DNA from: JACQFK01 sp964619955
Lineage (GTDB): Bacteria; Planctomycetota; MHYJ01; JACPRB01
Direction: 5' to 3'
Length of the DNA: 64,000 nucleotides
NCBI GenBank assembly: GCA_964619955.1
Contig: CAZUJF010000001.1
Span: 124,001-188,000, forward strand
How positions within the stretch are numbered: the first letter of the stretch is position 1; every line of letters starts with the position of its first letter. Below the pieces are notes generated by a model that had not been told where the DNA came from, did not search any database, and worked only from the letters and a program-made list of their open reading frames with translations. The position numbers and the translations under genes are program-made. Shown here in pieces: positions 32,710-41,175 of this stretch.

Positions 32710-34391
32710 CCCGGTGTGAGAAGACGTCCGAGATCACGGCCTACCTGAAGGGCGAGACGCCCGAGGGGGAGCGGGAGACGCTCCGCCTTCATTTCGAGGG
32801 CTGCGAGTCCTGCAAGGCCGAGTTGGGCCGCTTCGACCGGGTCCTGGACGCGCTCGGAAAACTGGAGCCCCTGGAGCCCTCCCCGGGCTTCAAATGGCGC
32901 GTGCGCGAGGCGTTCCTGCGGGCGCATCCGGATTTCATGGAGCCGGCGCGTCCGCGGCAGCTGCCGTCGCTCTGGGACAGCCTTCGCGCGACTTTCGGGT
33001 ACGTGCCCGCCTGGGCGATGTCCGTGGCGGCGCACGTGATCCTGCTGGCGGTGGCGGCCATCATCATCTTTGCGCCGAAGGACCCCGAGGAGGCGATGCG
33101 GGACCTGGCGGTGCGCGCGAAACCGCGTGCGCCGGGGAAGGGGCCCGAGTTCGGGGGCCCTCCGGGACAGCCCGGGCGCCGCGAGGGGCCGGGGCCCTGG
33201 ACGGAGGAGGATCCGGGGGTGGTGGACTTCATCCCGCCGTACCGTCTGGAGCCGGGGGTCGGCATCAAGGTCCCCAAAGTGGTCCCCGATCCCGCGCTCG
33301 ACAAGGTGGACACGGGCAAATGGCGGGAGCGCATCCCGCGGGACCGCCGCCTGCTGGCGTTTTTCGAGGCGCGCGGGCGGGATCCTCAGCACGCGGAATT
33401 GCGCGAGGCGTACGGGGCCCAGGGCACGGAGAGGGCCGTGCGTTCGGGTCTCGAATGGCTGGCGCGGCAGCAGCAGCCGGACGGGCACTGGAAGGGGCCG
33501 GTGGTCCACACGGAGAGCGGCGGGGATTCGACGTATTCAACGGGGCTCACCGGGCTGGCCGTGCTGGCGTTCCTGGGCGAAGGGCACACGCCCCGCTCCG
33601 GTGACTTCGCGACGGTGGTGAAGCGCGGCCTCGACTGGCTCCTGGCGGAGCAGAAGGCCTCGGGGCTGGTGGGCCCGGAATCGGGGAACTACCTGTACAA
33701 CCACGGGATCGCCGCGCTCGCGCTGCTCGAAGCGGGCCTGCTGCTGCGGGACGAGTCGCTCCAGACGGCGGCGGCGATGGCGATCGCGTTCACGGTGTCC
33801 GCCCAGAACGCCTCGGGGGGCTGGGGCTACACGTCCCGTTCGGCCGACAGCGACACCTCCGTGGCCGCCTGGCAGACGCACTTGCTGCGGATCGCGAAGC
33901 TGGCGGGGAACCAGGGGGTGATCAGCGCCCTCGTCCTGGCCCAGCAATCCCTGCGGTCGCGGGTGGACGCCGAGGGCAAGGTCGGCTACCGCGCGAAGCT
34001 CTCCTTCCCGAACGGATACCACGCGCTCACGGCGGCGGGCATGTTCGGGCTGCTGATGACGACGCACACGCCGGACCGGGACCTGCTGGCGCGGCAGTCG
34101 GCGCTGCTGCTGGAGCGCCCGGCGATCTACGGGGCCGACGCCGCGCATCAGCCGGCGAACGACCTCTACTTCGCCTATTTCGGAACGCTGGCGATGTTCC
34201 AGGCCGGCGGGGAGTCGTGGACGAAATGGTGGGGCCCGGTCAGGGACTCGCTGCTCAAGACGCAGCAGCCGGACGGCGCCTGGCCCGCGACGCTGGACCG
34301 CTGGTTCACCTACGGGGGGCCCGTCTACGCGACGGTCCTGGGGGTGCTGACGCTGCAAACGCCGACGCGCTATCCCCGTCTCTTCGATTAG
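32706..34391 (+). CDS. Anti-sigma factor fused to periplasmic squalene-cyclase-like alpha-toroid domain
   Basis: A 561-residue membrane protein. Residues 1-40 carry C4 and H29-x3-C33-x2-C36, the zinc-binding anti-sigma (ZAS) signature. A membrane helix lies at about 100-121. The outer part starts with a glycine/proline-rich linker and, from about 240, contains repeats of prenyltransferase/squalene-cyclase type (GLEWLARQQQPDGHWKG, GLTGLAVLAFLGEG, GLDWLLAEQ, NASGGWGY, LLKTQQPDGAWPA). The alpha-toroid here is likely a ligand or complement-like sensor, not an enzyme: no DxDD acid motif was seen. A signal sensed outside could release the partner sigma factor. GTG start overlaps the sigma stop. The pairing is seen; the sensing model is inference. 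Confidence 0.82.
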   Translation: MTRCEKTSEITAYLKGETPEGERETLRLHFEGCESCKAELGRFDRVLDALGKLEPLEPSPGFKWRVREAFLRAHPDFMEPARPRQLPSLWDSLRATFGYVPAWAMSVAAHVILLAVAAIIIFAPKDPEEAMRDLAVRAKPRAPGKGPEFGGPPGQPGRREGPGPWTEEDPGVVDFIPPYRLEPGVGIKVPKVVPDPALDKVDTGKWRERIPRDRRLLAFFEARGRDPQHAELREAYGAQGTERAVRSGLEWLARQQQPDGHWKGPVVHTESGGDSTYSTGLTGLAVLAFLGEGHTPRSGDFATVVKRGLDWLLAEQKASGLVGPESGNYLYNHGIAALALLEAGLLLRDESLQTAAAMAIAFTVSAQNASGGWGYTSRSADSDTSVAAWQTHLLRIAKLAGNQGVISALVLAQQSLRSRVDAEGKVGYRAKLSFPNGYHALTAAGMFGLLMTTHTPDRDLLARQSALLLERPAIYGADAAHQPANDLYFAYFGTLAMFQAGGESWTKWWGPVRDSLLKTQQPDGAWPATLDRWFTYGGPVYATVLGVLTLQTPTRYPRLFD

Positions 34392-34407
34392 ACGTCATAC
34401 TAGGGGC

Positions 34408-35316
34408 ATGGGCAAAGCCGCGATCATCGGGGTGCCGCTCGACCTGGGCGGGAACCGGCGCGGGGTGGACATGGGTCCCTCCGCGCTGCGCCTGACCTAC
34501 CTCTCCGCGCGCCTCAAGCAGCTGGGCTACGACGTCGTCGACACGGGCGACGTCGACGTGCCGCTGCCCGAGGAGTGCCATGTCGGCGACGCGCACAAGA
34601 AGTACGCGGCGGAGATCGGCCGGGTCTGCGAGTCGCTCTGCACCCGGGTCCGCAGCGTCATGGCGGACGGGCGGCTGCCGCTTGCGCTGGGCGGGGATCA
34701 TTCCATCGCGATGGGATCCGTCGCGGGGGTGGCGGGGCATTATCGCGAGAAGGGCCAGAGTGTCGGCCTCCTCTGGTTCGATGCGCACGGGGACATGAAC
34801 ACGCCCGAGTCCACCAACAGCGGGAACGTGCACGGGATGCCGCTCTCGCATATCCTCGGCATGGGCGACGAGGCGCTCGCGAAGATCGGGGGCTTCAAGC
34901 CGAAGATCAACGCCGCGCAGGCCTGCCTCATCGGGATCCGGGACCTCGACGAGCGGGAGAAGAAGCTCATCGCCGGCAGCGGGATCCGGGTCTTCACGAT
35001 GCGGGACATCGACCGCCACGGCGTGTCGCACGTGATCGACGAGGCGATCGAGATCGCGTCGCGCGGCACGGCGGGCATCCATGTGAGCTTCGACATCGAC
35101 GCGCTGGATCCGGTCGAGGCCGCCGGCGTGGGGACGCCCAAGAAGGGCGGCCTGACCTACCGCGAGGCGCACCTCTGCCTGGAGATCATCGCGGACTCGA
35201 AGCGGCTGACGTCGATGGACATGGTGGAGATCAATCCGATCCTGGACAACCGGAACTCCACGGCGGAGCTGGGCTGCGAGCTGATCCTCTCGGCCCTCGG
35301 CAAGCGGATCTTCTGA
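34408..35316 (+). CDS. rocF: Arginase-family enzyme
   Basis: The 302-residue protein is a binuclear-manganese ureohydrolase. The ligands lie in GGDHS (residue about 95), DAHGDMN (about 125) and SFDIDALDP (about 230). The stretch SGNVHGMPLSHIL is the substrate loop of true arginase, as opposed to agmatinase, so L-arginine to ornithine plus urea is the likely reaction. A CATACT hexamer lies six bases before the ATG, hinting at another leaderless transcript. It ends one base before the convergent esterase-like gene. Confidence 0.88.
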   Translation: MGKAAIIGVPLDLGGNRRGVDMGPSALRLTYLSARLKQLGYDVVDTGDVDVPLPEECHVGDAHKKYAAEIGRVCESLCTRVRSVMADGRLPLALGGDHSIAMGSVAGVAGHYREKGQSVGLLWFDAHGDMNTPESTNSGNVHGMPLSHILGMGDEALAKIGGFKPKINAAQACLIGIRDLDEREKKLIAGSGIRVFTMRDIDRHGVSHVIDEAIEIASRGTAGIHVSFDIDALDPVEAAGVGTPKKGGLTYREAHLCLEIIADSKRLTSMDMVEINPILDNRNSTAELGCELILSALGKRIF

Positions 35317-36558
35317 TCAGCGGACCTTGAGGTCCACGAAGGCGCTGAAGGTCATGCCGCGCTCGTCGCGCCGGCGGGCCTCCTCGATCAGCGTGTCCGC
35401 GGAACGCTTCACGATCGCGTCGTGCAGCTTCTTCCCGTTGACCGCGATCGCGACCGGCTTGTCGAGGTCCACGAAGGCGTCGTCCAGCCAGACCCGCAGC
35501 TCCCGCACCTCCTCGGTGAGCAGCGTGAGGGTGTTGTCCTTGCGCCGCGCCTGCACCCGCGCGGGAGGGCGGAACTCCGTGCGCCGCTCCGATTCGCCGC
35601 CTTGCATGTCGAGATGGACCATCACCACCGGGCCGTTCTCGGTCCGGGACAGGATCTCGACCCAGTACGCCCGCTGGAACGCCTTCTCCCAGCTCCTGAA
35701 CGTCAGTTCCTCGGGGTAGGTCCGCCGGGGGTTGAGGCGGTACCAGTCGAAGACGGTCGCGTCGTCCTCCAGACTCCAGTCGTGGCCGCCGTCGGGGAAT
35801 TCGCGATAGACGCAGTCCACCTGCGCGGTTTGGAAGGCCTCCCGCGCCGCGCGGGCGAAGGCGACGGGGATCTTCCCGTCCTTCGCGCCCACGACCCAGT
35901 AGACCGGCACGTTGCGGAGGTTTTCCGCGAGCATCGTGACGAGGGTGCCGTCGCGTTTCTGGCGGACGTCGGGGACGTTGCAGCGGGGGCCGATGGAGGC
36001 CCAGCGGTCGGGGACGTGTTCCGCCAGACGGAAGGCCCCGCCGCCGCCCATGGACATGCCGTCGACATGGATGCGCTCCGGATCGATGTTCAGGTCGCGT
36101 TGCAGCTCGCGGACGGCGCCGAGGACGGCGTCGTGGGCGGGCCGGGCGGACCAGGTGTGGCGGGTCGTCGTCGGGGCGAGCAGGACGGCCTCGTCGCGGG
36201 CCTTCGCGCAGCGGAGCCAGGTCTGGATCCAGGCGCGGCCGGCGGCGGGGTCCGCGCCCGCGTTCGTGCCGTGCAGGGTCACGAGCAGGGGCCAGGTCCG
36301 GGCGGGATCGTAGGCGGCGGGGACATGGACGGCATAGCGGGCTCCGTCGCCGTGGGCCCGTTCCGCGATCTTTCCGGGCTCGATCGGGGAGGGACCGCGT
36401 TTCGGCCTCCGGACGGCCTGTTCGAGGTCCCGGAAGGGGAAGGGACGGAGCGCGGCGACGGCGGCGCGCCGCGTCTCGCGGTTCTCCTCGGCCAGGGCCC
36501 GCTCGACGAGGTCCTGCAGCTCCTGCCCGCACAGCAGGGCGAGGAGGAGCCGGGTCAC
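35317..36558 (-). CDS. Exported alpha/beta hydrolase (esterase/PHB-depolymerase type)
   Basis: The 413-residue protein begins with GTG and a short hydrophobic leader (TRLLLALLCGQ). The alpha/beta fold shows the oxyanion strand PLLVTLHGTNAG near residue 100, the nucleophile elbow DGMSMGGGGAF near 175, the acid in VVGAKDGKIP near 230 and the histidine in PDGGHDWS near 265. About 130 residues of beta structure follow, perhaps a carbohydrate- or surface-binding domain. It likely cleaves ester bonds in an exported polymer. Its GTG overlaps the stop of the upstream TPR gene, so they are one unit. Confidence 0.78.
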   Translation of the reverse strand: MTRLLLALLCGQELQDLVERALAEENRETRRAAVAALRPFPFRDLEQAVRRPKRGPSPIEPGKIAERAHGDGARYAVHVPAAYDPARTWPLLVTLHGTNAGADPAAGRAWIQTWLRCAKARDEAVLLAPTTTRHTWSARPAHDAVLGAVRELQRDLNIDPERIHVDGMSMGGGGAFRLAEHVPDRWASIGPRCNVPDVRQKRDGTLVTMLAENLRNVPVYWVVGAKDGKIPVAFARAAREAFQTAQVDCVYREFPDGGHDWSLEDDATVFDWYRLNPRRTYPEELTFRSWEKAFQRAYWVEILSRTENGPVVMVHLDMQGGESERRTEFRPPARVQARRKDNTLTLLTEEVRELRVWLDDAFVDLDKPVAIAVNGKKLHDAIVKRSADTLIEEARRRDERGMTFSAFVDLKVR

Positions 36559-37085
36559 CGCCGGACTTCCTTGCGCAGGCGGGTGAGGGTTTCCTGGAGT
36601 CCGGGGGCGAGGGAGGGTTTCAAGGCGGCGGCCCGCTCGAGGTCCTTCAGGGCGAGGTCCGGGTTCCGCCGCAGTTCGTGGACCCGGGCCCGTTCCAGGA
36701 GCACGTCGCAATCGTCGGGGAAGACATCGAGGTAGCGGCTGTAGCCCTGAAACGCCTCGTTGAGCCGGAGGATGAGGTCGGGTTCGCCGGGGGCGGTCCG
36801 GAGGCGCTCGTCGGCGAGTTTCCAGGCGGCCCGGCCGCGGGCAAGCTGGGCGCGGGCCGCGTCCTGGCGGACGGCAAGGGCCCCGCGTTCGTAATCGCGC
36901 ACGACGCGCAGGGATTCCTGGTCGGCGCTGCGGCGGGCATGGGCGGACTCCAGCGCGCGATCCAGTTCCCGATCATGGCGCTGGCGCAGTTCGACGATCG
37001 TCAGGCCGAGGAGGAAGCAGAAGATGACGGCGGAAGCCAGGATCAGAAGGAACCAGCGTTTGGAAGGCGGGGGAAGAGGGGCCAT
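36555..37085 (-). CDS. Membrane-anchored TPR-like protein
   Basis: The 176-residue product has an N-terminal membrane helix (WFLLILASAVIFCFLLGL, residues about 10-28), a charged coiled-coil stretch, and a tetratricopeptide region (YSRYLDVFPDDCDVLLERARVHELRRNPDLALKDLERAAAL split into two helical hairpins). It is probably a periplasmic adaptor. The start at 37085 is favoured over an in-frame ATG at 37121 because a TATACT hexamer ends six bases upstream. It is co-transcribed with the esterase-like gene by a GTGA overlap. Confidence 0.72.
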   Translation of the reverse strand: MAPLPPPSKRWFLLILASAVIFCFLLGLTIVELRQRHDRELDRALESAHARRSADQESLRVVRDYERGALAVRQDAARAQLARGRAAWKLADERLRTAPGEPDLILRLNEAFQGYSRYLDVFPDDCDVLLERARVHELRRNPDLALKDLERAAALKPSLAPGLQETLTRLRKEVRR

Positions 37086-37091
37086 GGCGAA

Positions 37092-37097
37092 AGTATA
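37092..37097 (-). promoter_or_regulatory. -10 hexamer of leaderless promoter for TPR gene
   Basis: TATACT on the minus strand ends six bases before the ATG at 37085. Transcription would begin at the start codon. No strong -35. Confidence 0.55.
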
Positions 37098-37174
37098 CTC
37101 AAAAGGCGGCTCAGAGAGCATTTCGTCCTCCGATCAAAATACCCCAAAAGCGCTTTACGCTGAGTAAAGTCATG

Positions 37175-37202
37175 TTTACGTTTCATGGGTGCCGCATATA
37201 AG
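37175..37202 (+). promoter_or_regulatory. Candidate promoter for the intergenic RNA
   Basis: TTTACG (37175-37180) and TATAAG (37197-37202) are 16 bases apart, in an unusually AT-rich stretch for this genome. The expected start is near 37209. Confidence 0.5.
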
Positions 37203-37203
37203 A

Positions 37204-37215
37204 TGTATCGATACA
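37204..37215. promoter_or_regulatory. Perfect 12-base palindrome at probable transcription start
   Basis: TGTATCGATACA is a perfect palindrome lying just after the TATAAG hexamer and over the expected start site. A second inverted repeat, TTTAC-GCTGA-GTAAA, is at 37155-37169. Both look like operators. Confidence 0.45.
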
Positions 37216-37450
37216 TACGTAAGCCGCTTGTCTGCAATACGTTATAACTGCTTTGTTATGGGTTTTCTGAGGCCATGGCCCGAGACTTGCGTTATAGCGC
37301 AGCGTCCGTCTGGGGAATCTGGGGCTGGGGGAGTCGAGGGGGATGAAAATTTGGCTGGCTGGAGAAACTGTTAATTAGGCTCGCCCCTTTCTCCAGCCAG
37401 CTTGATTCTTGGAAGAGCCCGGCGTCGGAAAAAACGCCGGGCTTTTTTTC
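37209..37450 (+). ncRNA. Probable small RNA or leader RNA of about 240 bases
   Basis: Between the divergent genes starting at 37085 and 37550 there is a strong plus-strand terminator (37416-37449) with no plus-strand gene before it, so something non-coding is transcribed here. Upstream are a promoter-like pair and a palindrome. Inside lies a perfect 14-bp inverted repeat, GCTGGCTGGAGAAA (37354-37367) with its complement (37388-37401). An 11-codon reading frame (37343-37378, MKIWLAGETVN) follows GAGGGGG and overlaps the first arm, so a leader-peptide attenuator is also possible. I could not match the sequence to 6S, tmRNA, RNase P or SRP RNA. Apart from these signals the 464-base gap shows nothing else. 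Confidence 0.5.
37416..37449 (+). terminator. Rho-independent terminator
   Basis: AGCCCGGCGT pairs with ACGCCGGGCT (10 bp, eight-base A-rich loop) followed by a T7 run. It ends the putative small RNA and insulates the downstream lipoprotein gene. Confidence 0.9.
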
Positions 37451-37488
37451 TTTCCCGTGAACGGGGTCGCCGGGAACGTCCCGATTAG

Positions 37489-37516
37489 TGGACAGGGGCC
37501 GCGTCTCCGGTAGAAT
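37489..37516 (+). promoter_or_regulatory. Sigma70-type promoter for Cys/His lipoprotein gene
   Basis: TGGACA (37489-37494) and TAGAAT (37511-37516) are 16 bases apart; the start codon at 37550 has GAGGGG seven bases upstream. Confidence 0.65.
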
Positions 37517-37549
37517 GGGACGCAGCCGGAATCCATGAGGGGAACTCGA

Positions 37550-38239
37550 ATGATGCAGCGACTGTTCGGTGTGGCGGCGATCCTGGCGCTGGCGGCCTGC
37601 GCGTCGGACGAGACCCCGGTCTCCTCGCAGGTGGAGGAGACCGTCCGCGAGGACGACCGGGCCCCCGCGAAGAGCGCGGGCTTCTGCACGAAGTGCAACT
37701 TCTTCGTCTACGACAGCCACCGCTGCGGCCTGACGCATCCCTGCCAGCTCTGCCAGCGGGAGGCCGGGGCCCGGCATCTTCACGAGGTGGTCTGGTATTG
37801 CGACTCGGACGACAGCGTCACCTCGGCGCAGCACGTCTGTCTCGACGCCAAGTTCTGCACGACCTGCCGCGCGGACAAGCGCTCGCTGCTGGGGACGAAG
37901 GGCTGCGAGCGCTGCTTCCGTCAGGTGCCTCCGCAGAAGGTGCACGGGATCACGGTCTACTGCGGGACCTGCAACCTGGAGACCGGCGCCAACCACGTCT
38001 GCGGCAAGACGGACTACTGCCACAAATGCCTGCGCGAGGCGGGGAAGGACCATCGCTGCGACGCCACGCGCTACTGTCCGGACCACGAGGCGGAGCATGC
38101 CCCCGACCACATCCACGGATCCACGGTGTACTGCGTGCGCTGCCACCGGGAGTCCGGGGAGGACCACCGTCACGGCCTGACGGAATGGTGCTTCACCTGC
38201 CGAGAAGAGATGGAGTGGCCGCACTGCCACCACCGGTAG
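37550..38239 (+). CDS. Secreted lipoprotein with about ten CxxC...Hx[CH] repeats
   Basis: The 229-residue protein starts MMQRLFGVAAILALAAC (lipobox), then a short acidic linker, then about ten tandem units of C-x2-C, 6-10 residues, H-x-[CH], each about 20 residues and often ending in [YFW]-C (VVWYC, AKFC, TVYC, TDYC, TRYC, TEWC). Several second-half ligands are HxH rather than HxC, and it ends PHCHHR. It is a paralogue of the lipoprotein at 2813-3400. The pattern suggests many separate zinc sites on an envelope-exposed protein. No named family is recognised. GAGGGG seven bases before ATG 37550 sets the start. It converges with pilT. Confidence 0.75.
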   Translation: MMQRLFGVAAILALAACASDETPVSSQVEETVREDDRAPAKSAGFCTKCNFFVYDSHRCGLTHPCQLCQREAGARHLHEVVWYCDSDDSVTSAQHVCLDAKFCTTCRADKRSLLGTKGCERCFRQVPPQKVHGITVYCGTCNLETGANHVCGKTDYCHKCLREAGKDHRCDATRYCPDHEAEHAPDHIHGSTVYCVRCHRESGEDHRHGLTEWCFTCREEMEWPHCHHR

Positions 38240-38263
38240 AACCCGCGACCGCGGACCCTCGCG

Positions 38264-39349
38264 CTATTTCTTGGTCGCCGCGTACTGGTATTCTTTGATC
38301 TTGTTTTCCAGGTCCGCGGGGTTCTGGGCGGATCCCATCATCGTCTGGTACGTGATCTTCTTCTGCAGGAAGAGGTTGTAGAGGAAGTCGTCCAGCAGGA
38401 TCATGCCCTGGTTCGAGCCCGTCTGGATGGCGCTCGTGATCTTGTGGGTCTGGTTCTCGCGGATCAGATGCTCGATGGCCGAGGTCACGATCATGATCTC
38501 GAAGGCCGCGACGACGCCGCCGCCCTCCGCCTTGGGCAGCAGCGCCTGCGAGATGACGGCGAGCATCGCGGTCGACAGCTGCGCGCGGATCTGCTCCTGC
38601 TGCTCGACGGGGAAGGCGTCCACGATGCGGTTGATGGTGCGCGCGGCGCCCGTGGTGTGCAGCGTGCCGAAGACCAGGTGGCCCGTCTCGGCGGCCGTGA
38701 TCGCGGTCTGGATCGTCTCCAGGTCGCGCATTTCGCCGACGAGGATCACGTCCGGGTCCATGCGCAGCGAGCGGCGGATGGCCTCCGCGAAGGAGCCGAC
38801 GTCGACGCCGATCTCCCGCTGGGTGACGACCGACTTCTTGTGCTCGTGGTAGTACTCGATCGGATCCTCGACCGTGATGATGTGGCAGTCGTCGTTCTGG
38901 TTGATGAAGTCGATCATCGTGGCGAGGGTCGTGGTCTTGCCGGACCCCGTGGGGCCGGTGACGAGGACGAGCCCGCGCGGGCGGAAGAGCAGGTTCTTCG
39001 TCGAGGGCGGCAGGCCGATCTCGTCGAAGGCGAGCAGTTTGTTCGGGATGAGGCGGAGGGTGATGCCGCAGTTGCCCTTCTGCATGAAGACGGCGACGCG
39101 GAAGCGCCCCTTCTTCTCGAACGCGAAGCCGAAGTCGCAGCCGCCCTTCTCCTTGAGCTCCTGCTGGCAGCGCTCCGGGGTGATGGCCTTCATGAAGGAG
39201 ACGGTGTCGTCCGACGTGAGGGCCGGCAGGTTGAGCGGGCGGAGGCCGCCGTGCAGGCGCACGGTGGGGGGGATGCCGACGGCGAGGTGCAGGTCGCTCG
39301 CCTTCTTCTCGACGACCAGTTGCAGCAGCTTGTTGAGTTCCACCACCAT
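38264..39349 (-). CDS. pilT: Type IV pilus retraction ATPase PilT (second copy)
   Basis: A 361-residue hexameric ATPase that retracts type IV pili at the inner membrane. ASDLHLAVG marks the N-terminal domain, Walker A GPTGSGKTTT is near residue 133, the Asp box TVEDPIEYYH follows, GEMRDLETI has the catalytic glutamate region, and TLHTTGA the His box. The C-terminal AIRNLIRE motif appears as AIEHLIRE with N-x-THKI after it, close to canonical PilT. GGAGGGG lies eight bases before the ATG. It follows the PilB-like gene by about 100 bases on the same strand, so extension and retraction motors are paired. Confidence 0.92.
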   Translation of the reverse strand: MVVELNKLLQLVVEKKASDLHLAVGIPPTVRLHGGLRPLNLPALTSDDTVSFMKAITPERCQQELKEKGGCDFGFAFEKKGRFRVAVFMQKGNCGITLRLIPNKLLAFDEIGLPPSTKNLLFRPRGLVLVTGPTGSGKTTTLATMIDFINQNDDCHIITVEDPIEYYHEHKKSVVTQREIGVDVGSFAEAIRRSLRMDPDVILVGEMRDLETIQTAITAAETGHLVFGTLHTTGAARTINRIVDAFPVEQQEQIRAQLSTAMLAVISQALLPKAEGGGVVAAFEIMIVTSAIEHLIRENQTHKITSAIQTGSNQGMILLDDFLYNLFLQKKITYQTMMGSAQNPADLENKIKEYQYAATKK

Positions 39350-39451
39350 GGGTCTATCCCCTCCAGTGCCCGCATCGCCGGCGGCGTGTGAGGGGCGTCC
39401 CTCCCGCTCCCCGCCGGCTGCTTCCTGTATCGGCCAAACGGCGCCGCGGCG

Positions 39452-41167
39452 TTAGTACGTGATGTCTTCGCGGTGGGTGATCGTGGCGACCTCCGCCAGC
39501 GACGTGAGGCCGTCGAAGATCTTCCTCACGCCGTCCTCGAGCAGGGTGACCATGCCCGACATCCGCGCCTGCTCCTTGATCTTCTGGACGGGTTCCTTCC
39601 GGAAGACCATCTCGCGCATGACGGGGCTCATCTCCATGAGTTCGTAGATGCCCTTCCGGCCCTTGTAGCCGGAATTCTTGCAGGCGTCGCAGCCGACGGG
39701 CTTGAAGAGCGTGCGGCCGCGCAGGTCCTCCGGCTTGATGTTCAGCGCCAGGAGCATCGTGGGGTCGGGGTCCTTCTCGGGCTCCTTGCACTGGGGGCAG
39801 AGCATGCGGATCAGCCGCTGGCCCATCGCCGCCTGGATCGAGGAGGCGACGAGGAAGGGCTTGACACCCATGTCGACGAGCCGGGTCAGCGCGCCGGGCG
39901 CGTCGTTCGTGTGCAGCGTGGAGAAGACCAGGTGGCCCGTAAGGGCGGCCTGGATGGCGATCTCGGCCGTCTCCTCGTCGCGGATTTCGCCGACGAGGAT
40001 GATGTTGGGCGCCTGGCGCAGCATGGCGCGCAGGATGCGCTGGAACGTCATGCCGATGGACGCCTTCACCTGGGCCTGGTTGATCCCGCTCAGGTTGTAT
40101 TCGACGGGGTTCTCGGCGGTGATGATCTTGACGTCCGGGCGGTTGAGCTCCTTGAGCGCGGCGTACAGCGTGGTGGTCTTCCCGGAGCCCGTGGGGCCCG
40201 TGACGAGGATGATCCCGTTGGGCCGCTTGATGAGCGTCTTGAAGCGCTTGTAGTCGCTCGAGTGGAAGCCCATCTCCTCGAGCCCCAGCAGGCCGCCCTT
40301 CTTGTCGAGGATTCGCATGACGATGGATTCGCCGTGCGTGGCGGGAAGGGCGCTGACGCGGATGTCGAGTTCGCGGCCGTCCACGGTGATCCGGATGCGG
40401 CCGTCCTGCGGCTTGCGGCGCTCGGCGATGTCCATCTCGCCCATGATCTTGATGCGCGAGAGGATCGCGCCCTGGAGGCGCTTGGGCGGCGCCTGGACCT
40501 CGCGGCAGACGCCGTCGATGCGGTAGCGGATGCGGAGGCGGTCCTCCATGGGCTCGACGTGGATGTCGCTCGCCCTCTGCTTCACGGCCTCGCCCACCAT
40601 GACCTGGACGAACTTGATGACGGGCGCGTCGTCGTCGCTGGCCTCGCCCGCCTCCATCTCCGCGTTGCGGACCTTGACGTCAGTGCCGGCGGAGGCGCTC
40701 TCGATCGCGTTGGAGATGGCGCTCGCCTCGTTCGTGCCGTAGTAGCGGTTGATCGCGTCGAGGATCGCGGCCTTGGGCGCGAGCACGATCCCGATCTCGG
40801 TGTTGAGCAGGAATTTCAGGTTGTCCAGGGCGAAGAGGTCGACCGGGTCGTGCATCGCGACCGTCAGCATCTTCCCGTTGTTCTTGATGGGGAAGATGCA
40901 GTTCTCCTCGCAGACGTTGCGCTTGACGAGCTTGGTGATGTCGGGGTTGACCTTGAGGTTCGCGAGGTCCACGTAGGGGAAGTCGAACTGGCGGGCGAGC
41001 GCCTCGGTGACCTGGGCGGGGTTGGTGATGCCCTGCTCGACGAGGATCTCGCCGAGCTTCTTGCCCGAGTCCTGCATCTGGATCTTGAGGGCGTTCTTGA
41101 TGTGGACGGGGGTGCAGACCTTCATTTCCTCGAGGATCTTGCCCAAGAGCTTGCGTTGTCCGGCCAT
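39452..41167 (-). CDS. pilB: Type IV pilus/T2SS assembly ATPase PilB (GspE family)
   Basis: A 571-residue ATPase that powers pilus extension. An N-terminal MshEN-type domain (LGKILEEMKVCTPVHIKNAL, LGEILVEQGITNPAQVTEAL), which in PilB/MshE binds c-di-GMP, is followed by the ATPase core with Walker A GPTGSGKTTTL near residue 326, the Asp box and GEIRDEETAEIA. A zinc site CPQC ... CDAC lies near 455-495, as in PilB. The PilZ gene at 44622 fits a c-di-GMP link. A TTGACC-18-GATAAT promoter ends eight bases before the ATG, and a 7-bp inverted repeat fills its spacer. Confidence 0.93.
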   Translation of the reverse strand: MAGQRKLLGKILEEMKVCTPVHIKNALKIQMQDSGKKLGEILVEQGITNPAQVTEALARQFDFPYVDLANLKVNPDITKLVKRNVCEENCIFPIKNNGKMLTVAMHDPVDLFALDNLKFLLNTEIGIVLAPKAAILDAINRYYGTNEASAISNAIESASAGTDVKVRNAEMEAGEASDDDAPVIKFVQVMVGEAVKQRASDIHVEPMEDRLRIRYRIDGVCREVQAPPKRLQGAILSRIKIMGEMDIAERRKPQDGRIRITVDGRELDIRVSALPATHGESIVMRILDKKGGLLGLEEMGFHSSDYKRFKTLIKRPNGIILVTGPTGSGKTTTLYAALKELNRPDVKIITAENPVEYNLSGINQAQVKASIGMTFQRILRAMLRQAPNIILVGEIRDEETAEIAIQAALTGHLVFSTLHTNDAPGALTRLVDMGVKPFLVASSIQAAMGQRLIRMLCPQCKEPEKDPDPTMLLALNIKPEDLRGRTLFKPVGCDACKNSGYKGRKGIYELMEMSPVMREMVFRKEPVQKIKEQARMSGMVTLLEDGVRKIFDGLTSLAEVATITHREDITY

Positions 41168-41175
41168 GACGTGAA

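Noticed and set aside
37189..37374. A 61-codon frame in the long intergenic gap as a protein gene
   Set aside because: No ribosome-binding site or family resemblance, and it crosses the palindrome and small-RNA signals; the shorter 11-codon frame fits better as a leader.
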